64,000 bases of DNA from the NCBI RefSeq assembly GCF_001438695.1, contig NZ_JQBH01000002.1:1-64000 (forward strand). The letters are read 5' to 3'. The stretch comes from Fructobacillus fructosus KCTC 3544. Its GTDB lineage: Bacteria; Bacillota; Bacilli; Lactobacillales; Lactobacillaceae. The translations under genes and the position numbers were made by a program. Position 1 is the stretch's first letter. The number at the start of each line of letters is the position of its first letter. The notes below the pieces were generated by a model. The model did not search any database, was not told where the DNA came from, and worked only from the letters and a program-made list of their open reading frames with translations. Below are positions 62,042 to 64,000 of this stretch, piece after piece.

Positions 62042-63280
62042 TTATTGAACGGCCTGCTGAACAATTTCTAACAAAACAGCTGTTGCTTGTTCCATTACTT
62101 GTTCAGAAACAAATTCAAAGCGACCGTGCATGTTTTCACCACCAGCAAAGAGGTTGGGGGTTGGTAAGCCGAGGTAAGTAATCTTTGAACCATCGGTTCC
62201 ACCACGAACTGGTTCAATCTTTGGTTCGATGCCGAGCGCCTTCATCGCGCTCTCAGCTAACGCGACGACTTCTTGATGATCTTTCAGTACATCCCCCATG
62301 TTATAGTACTGATCTTGTATGTCCACATGCACTCGTTCGGTTTCAAAACGTGTATTGAGTTCATCGACAATCAAGCGTAGCCCTTCTTTTTTGGCTTCAA
62401 ACGCTTTTTTATCGTGGTCACGAATGATGTAGGCCATCGTTGCTTCATCTGGTGTACCATCTAGTGAGCAAAGATGGTAAAAGCCTTGACGCCCTTCCGT
62501 CTTTTCAGGTCGCTCATCTACAGGTAATTCATTGTGCAAATCAATGGCCAATTGCAAGGCATTAACCATGGTATCTTTGGCCGTACCTGGATGAACGTTG
62601 CGACCCGTAATATTAATCTTGGCACCCGCAGCGTTAAAGGTTTCCCATTCCAGTTCACCAAGTGGACCACCATCCACTGTATAGGCAAAATCAGCGCCAA
62701 AACGCTCCACATCAAACTGGTTAGCTCCCCGACCGATTTCTTCATCCGGACCAAAGGCAAAGGCCAAAGGCCCGTGCTTGACTTCTGGGTGGGCCATCAA
62801 GTAATCAATTAATGCAAAAATTTCAGCGACACCCGCTTTATCGTCGGCGCCAAGTAACGTCCGGCCATCAGTCGTAATTAAATCGTGTCCCTTATAGTTT
62901 TTCAAATTAGGAAAATCTTTTGGATCAAGAACATATCCAGAATCGCTCAATGAAATAATCGAAGCTCCGTCATAATTCTTTACTTCTTGTGGCTGAACGT
63001 TCTGGCTTTCAAAGTCGGCTGTATCAACGTGTGAAATGAAGCCGATGGTTGGTACGGCAACACTGTCGACATTTGCCGGCAATTTTGCAAAGACGTATCC
63101 GTCAGCCATGGTTTGCACATCGGTTAATCCAAGGGCCTGCAATTCATCGGCTAGCTCTTTCAAAAAAGCCACTTCTTTAGGATCAGATGGCGTACTCGTC
63201 GACTCCTCGTTCGAGCGAGTATCCACCTTGACAAAACGCTTAAATCGTTCAATTAACTTCGGAAACTTTTCAGACATCAT
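62042..63280 (-). CDS. pepT: peptidase T (tripeptide aminopeptidase)
   Basis: 412 residues of M20B metallopeptidase. Zinc ligands in ISHVDTADFE and LLGADDKAGVAEIF, acidic pair in FGPDEEIGRGA, and the C-terminal VRGGTDGSKITYLGLPTPN. It releases the N-terminal residue from tripeptides in the cytosol. AGGAGG site; two adjacent ATG codons. It follows the nif3-like gene by 6 bp. Confidence 0.95.
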   Translation of the reverse strand: MMSEKFPKLIERFKRFVKVDTRSNEESTSTPSDPKEVAFLKELADELQALGLTDVQTMADGYVFAKLPANVDSVAVPTIGFISHVDTADFESQNVQPQEVKNYDGASIISLSDSGYVLDPKDFPNLKNYKGHDLITTDGRTLLGADDKAGVAEIFALIDYLMAHPEVKHGPLAFAFGPDEEIGRGANQFDVERFGADFAYTVDGGPLGELEWETFNAAGAKINITGRNVHPGTAKDTMVNALQLAIDLHNELPVDERPEKTEGRQGFYHLCSLDGTPDEATMAYIIRDHDKKAFEAKKEGLRLIVDELNTRFETERVHVDIQDQYYNMGDVLKDHQEVVALAESAMKALGIEPKIEPVRGGTDGSKITYLGLPTPNLFAGGENMHGRFEFVSEQVMEQATAVLLEIVQQAVQ

Positions 63281-63286
63281 AACCTC

Positions 63287-64000
63287 CTACAGGTATCGAT
63301 ATGGGTCAGTGTTTACTTGGCTAGTCACAACAGACAAATCCTGGGAAAACCACTCACGGACTTTTTCTGCCATGGGTTCTTTGGCAATGGCCTCCATGTG
63401 GTGATCCGGGTCCAAAACGGCAAAATCCTCAGCCAAGACATCATGACCAACGTGATAATACAAATCAGCCGTGACGTACAGGTCAGCACCCGCTGCCTGT
63501 GCTTGAGGCCAAAACTTGCCTCCGTCCCCACCAAGAACGGCGACCCTTTGAATCATTCGGTTAGGATCATTGGCGATTAATCGAACGGCCGCTACCCCAC
63601 ACTTACTTTTGACTTGCCGTGAATAATCCGCCATCGAAAGCGGCTTTTTTAAGGTCCCGATTCGACCTAAGCCTGCTTTTGGATTCCGCTCATCGACTAC
63701 TAGTGGTGTTGCATCCTCAATGTCAAAAGCCGTGCAAAGCCAATCATTCAATCCACCAGCTGCCGCATCTAAGTTGGTATGGGAAGAATAAACCACAATG
63801 TTTTGTTTGATTAAGTCAGCGTACATCTTGTTTTGCGGATTCGACAAATCCAGATTTTTGGCCGGAAAAAACATTGGTTCATGGTGCGCCCAAATAAAAT
63901 CAACTTGCTGCTCAATCGCCTCTTGAACCGTTTCCGGTCGTACATCCAAAGTCGTCATCACACGGTGAATGGCTTGTTTGGGATCCCCAATCTGTAAACC
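63287..64000 (-). CDS. Nif3-like dinuclear metal-centre protein (5' end beyond the window)
   Basis: The frame is open to the window edge: residues GLQIGDPKQAIHRV precede VMTTLDVRPETVQEA, so the start lies outside. Metal-binding HHEPMFF and SSHTNLDAAAGG near the N-terminal part, GGDGGKFW, and the C-terminal DLYYHVGHDVLAED and DPDHHMEAIAKEP are family landmarks. The family (YqfO/GTP cyclohydrolase I type 2) forms hexameric toroids; the function is unsettled. Probably co-transcribed with pepT. Confidence 0.88.
   Translation of the reverse strand, partial: GLQIGDPKQAIHRVMTTLDVRPETVQEAIEQQVDFIWAHHEPMFFPAKNLDLSNPQNKMYADLIKQNIVVYSSHTNLDAAAGGLNDWLCTAFDIEDATPLVVDERNPKAGLGRIGTLKKPLSMADYSRQVKSKCGVAAVRLIANDPNRMIQRVAVLGGDGGKFWPQAQAAGADLYVTADLYYHVGHDVLAEDFAVLDPDHHMEAIAKEPMAEKVREWFSQDLSVVTSQVNTDPYRYL

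Noticed and set aside
1-64000. CRISPR array, tRNA, rRNA, insertion sequence or prophage
   Set aside because: No regular direct-repeat array, cloverleaf, ribosomal segment, transposase or phage structural gene was seen. The accessory stretch at 1-4.4 kb has plasmid-type genes but no visible integrase or attachment site.

Overview
The window looks like chromosomal DNA of a heterofermentative lactic acid bacterium of the Lactobacillaceae (Leuconostoc / Weissella / Limosilactobacillus type; genus not fixed). The grounds are strong AGGAGG ribosome binding sites, T-box and lysine-riboswitch control of amino acid genes, a pyruvate oxidase, a lactonase-type 6-phosphogluconolactonase and dextransucrase-style glucan-binding repeats. 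No rRNA, tRNA, CRISPR array, insertion sequence or prophage is visible.

Layout. 1-4.4 kb is accessory: a small unknown protein, a frameshifted C-terminal scrap of a plasmid-type topoisomerase, a hicAB toxin-antitoxin pair with a recognisable promoter/operator, a SAP-domain protein, and an intact plasmid-type topoisomerase III. 4.4-7.1 kb holds a secreted orphan glucan-binding protein, a lactonase and an acetyltransferase. 7.1-12.4 kb is a phnD-phnC-phnE-phnE-nucleotidase operon preceded by PurR-box-like sites. 12.4-22.4 kb is lysine biosynthesis by the acetyl-diaminopimelate route: lysA-dapH-deacetylase-dapA-dapB-patA-asd under a lysine riboswitch, with divergent aspartokinase-dapF. 22.4-26.4 kb holds proBA and an ammonium transporter. 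26.4-31.9 kb holds redox and metabolic singletons plus pyruvate oxidase. 32-34 kb is an SOS-boxed uvrX cassette. 34-40.2 kb is the threonine branch: a second asd with thrC, divergent from hom-thrB-second aspartokinase. 40.3-48.8 kb is methionine/cystine: metQ-like and metC-like genes, metA, and metE-metF-cystine transporter, each unit with its own T-box. 48.9-51.7 kb holds a TPP-riboswitched tenA, 5-formyl-THF cyclo-ligase and glyA. 51.8-64 kb is housekeeping: ansA, recO, era, dgkA, ybeY, phoH, pyk, dnaE, a small membrane protein, pepT and a truncated nif3.

How it works together. The window encodes almost the whole aspartate-family network. Aspartokinase and aspartate-semialdehyde dehydrogenase are each present twice, one copy per end-product branch (lysine or threonine). 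Folate one-carbon genes (metF, glyA, cyclo-ligase) feed MetE. Most control is by RNA leaders (one lysine riboswitch, three T-boxes, one TPP riboswitch), supplemented by palindromic DNA sites upstream of hicA, phnD, pox, uvrX, glyA and the lactonase.

The points most worth a second look are: the PurR-like boxes before the phosphonate-type transporter and nucleotidase; two nearly identical T-box leaders in inverted orientation around metA; an apparent ATT start codon for the cystine transporter; a TenA protein whose catalytic cysteine position is threonine; the decayed topoisomerase fragment beside an intact paralogue; and a near-perfect 24-bp palindrome over the pyruvate oxidase promoter.
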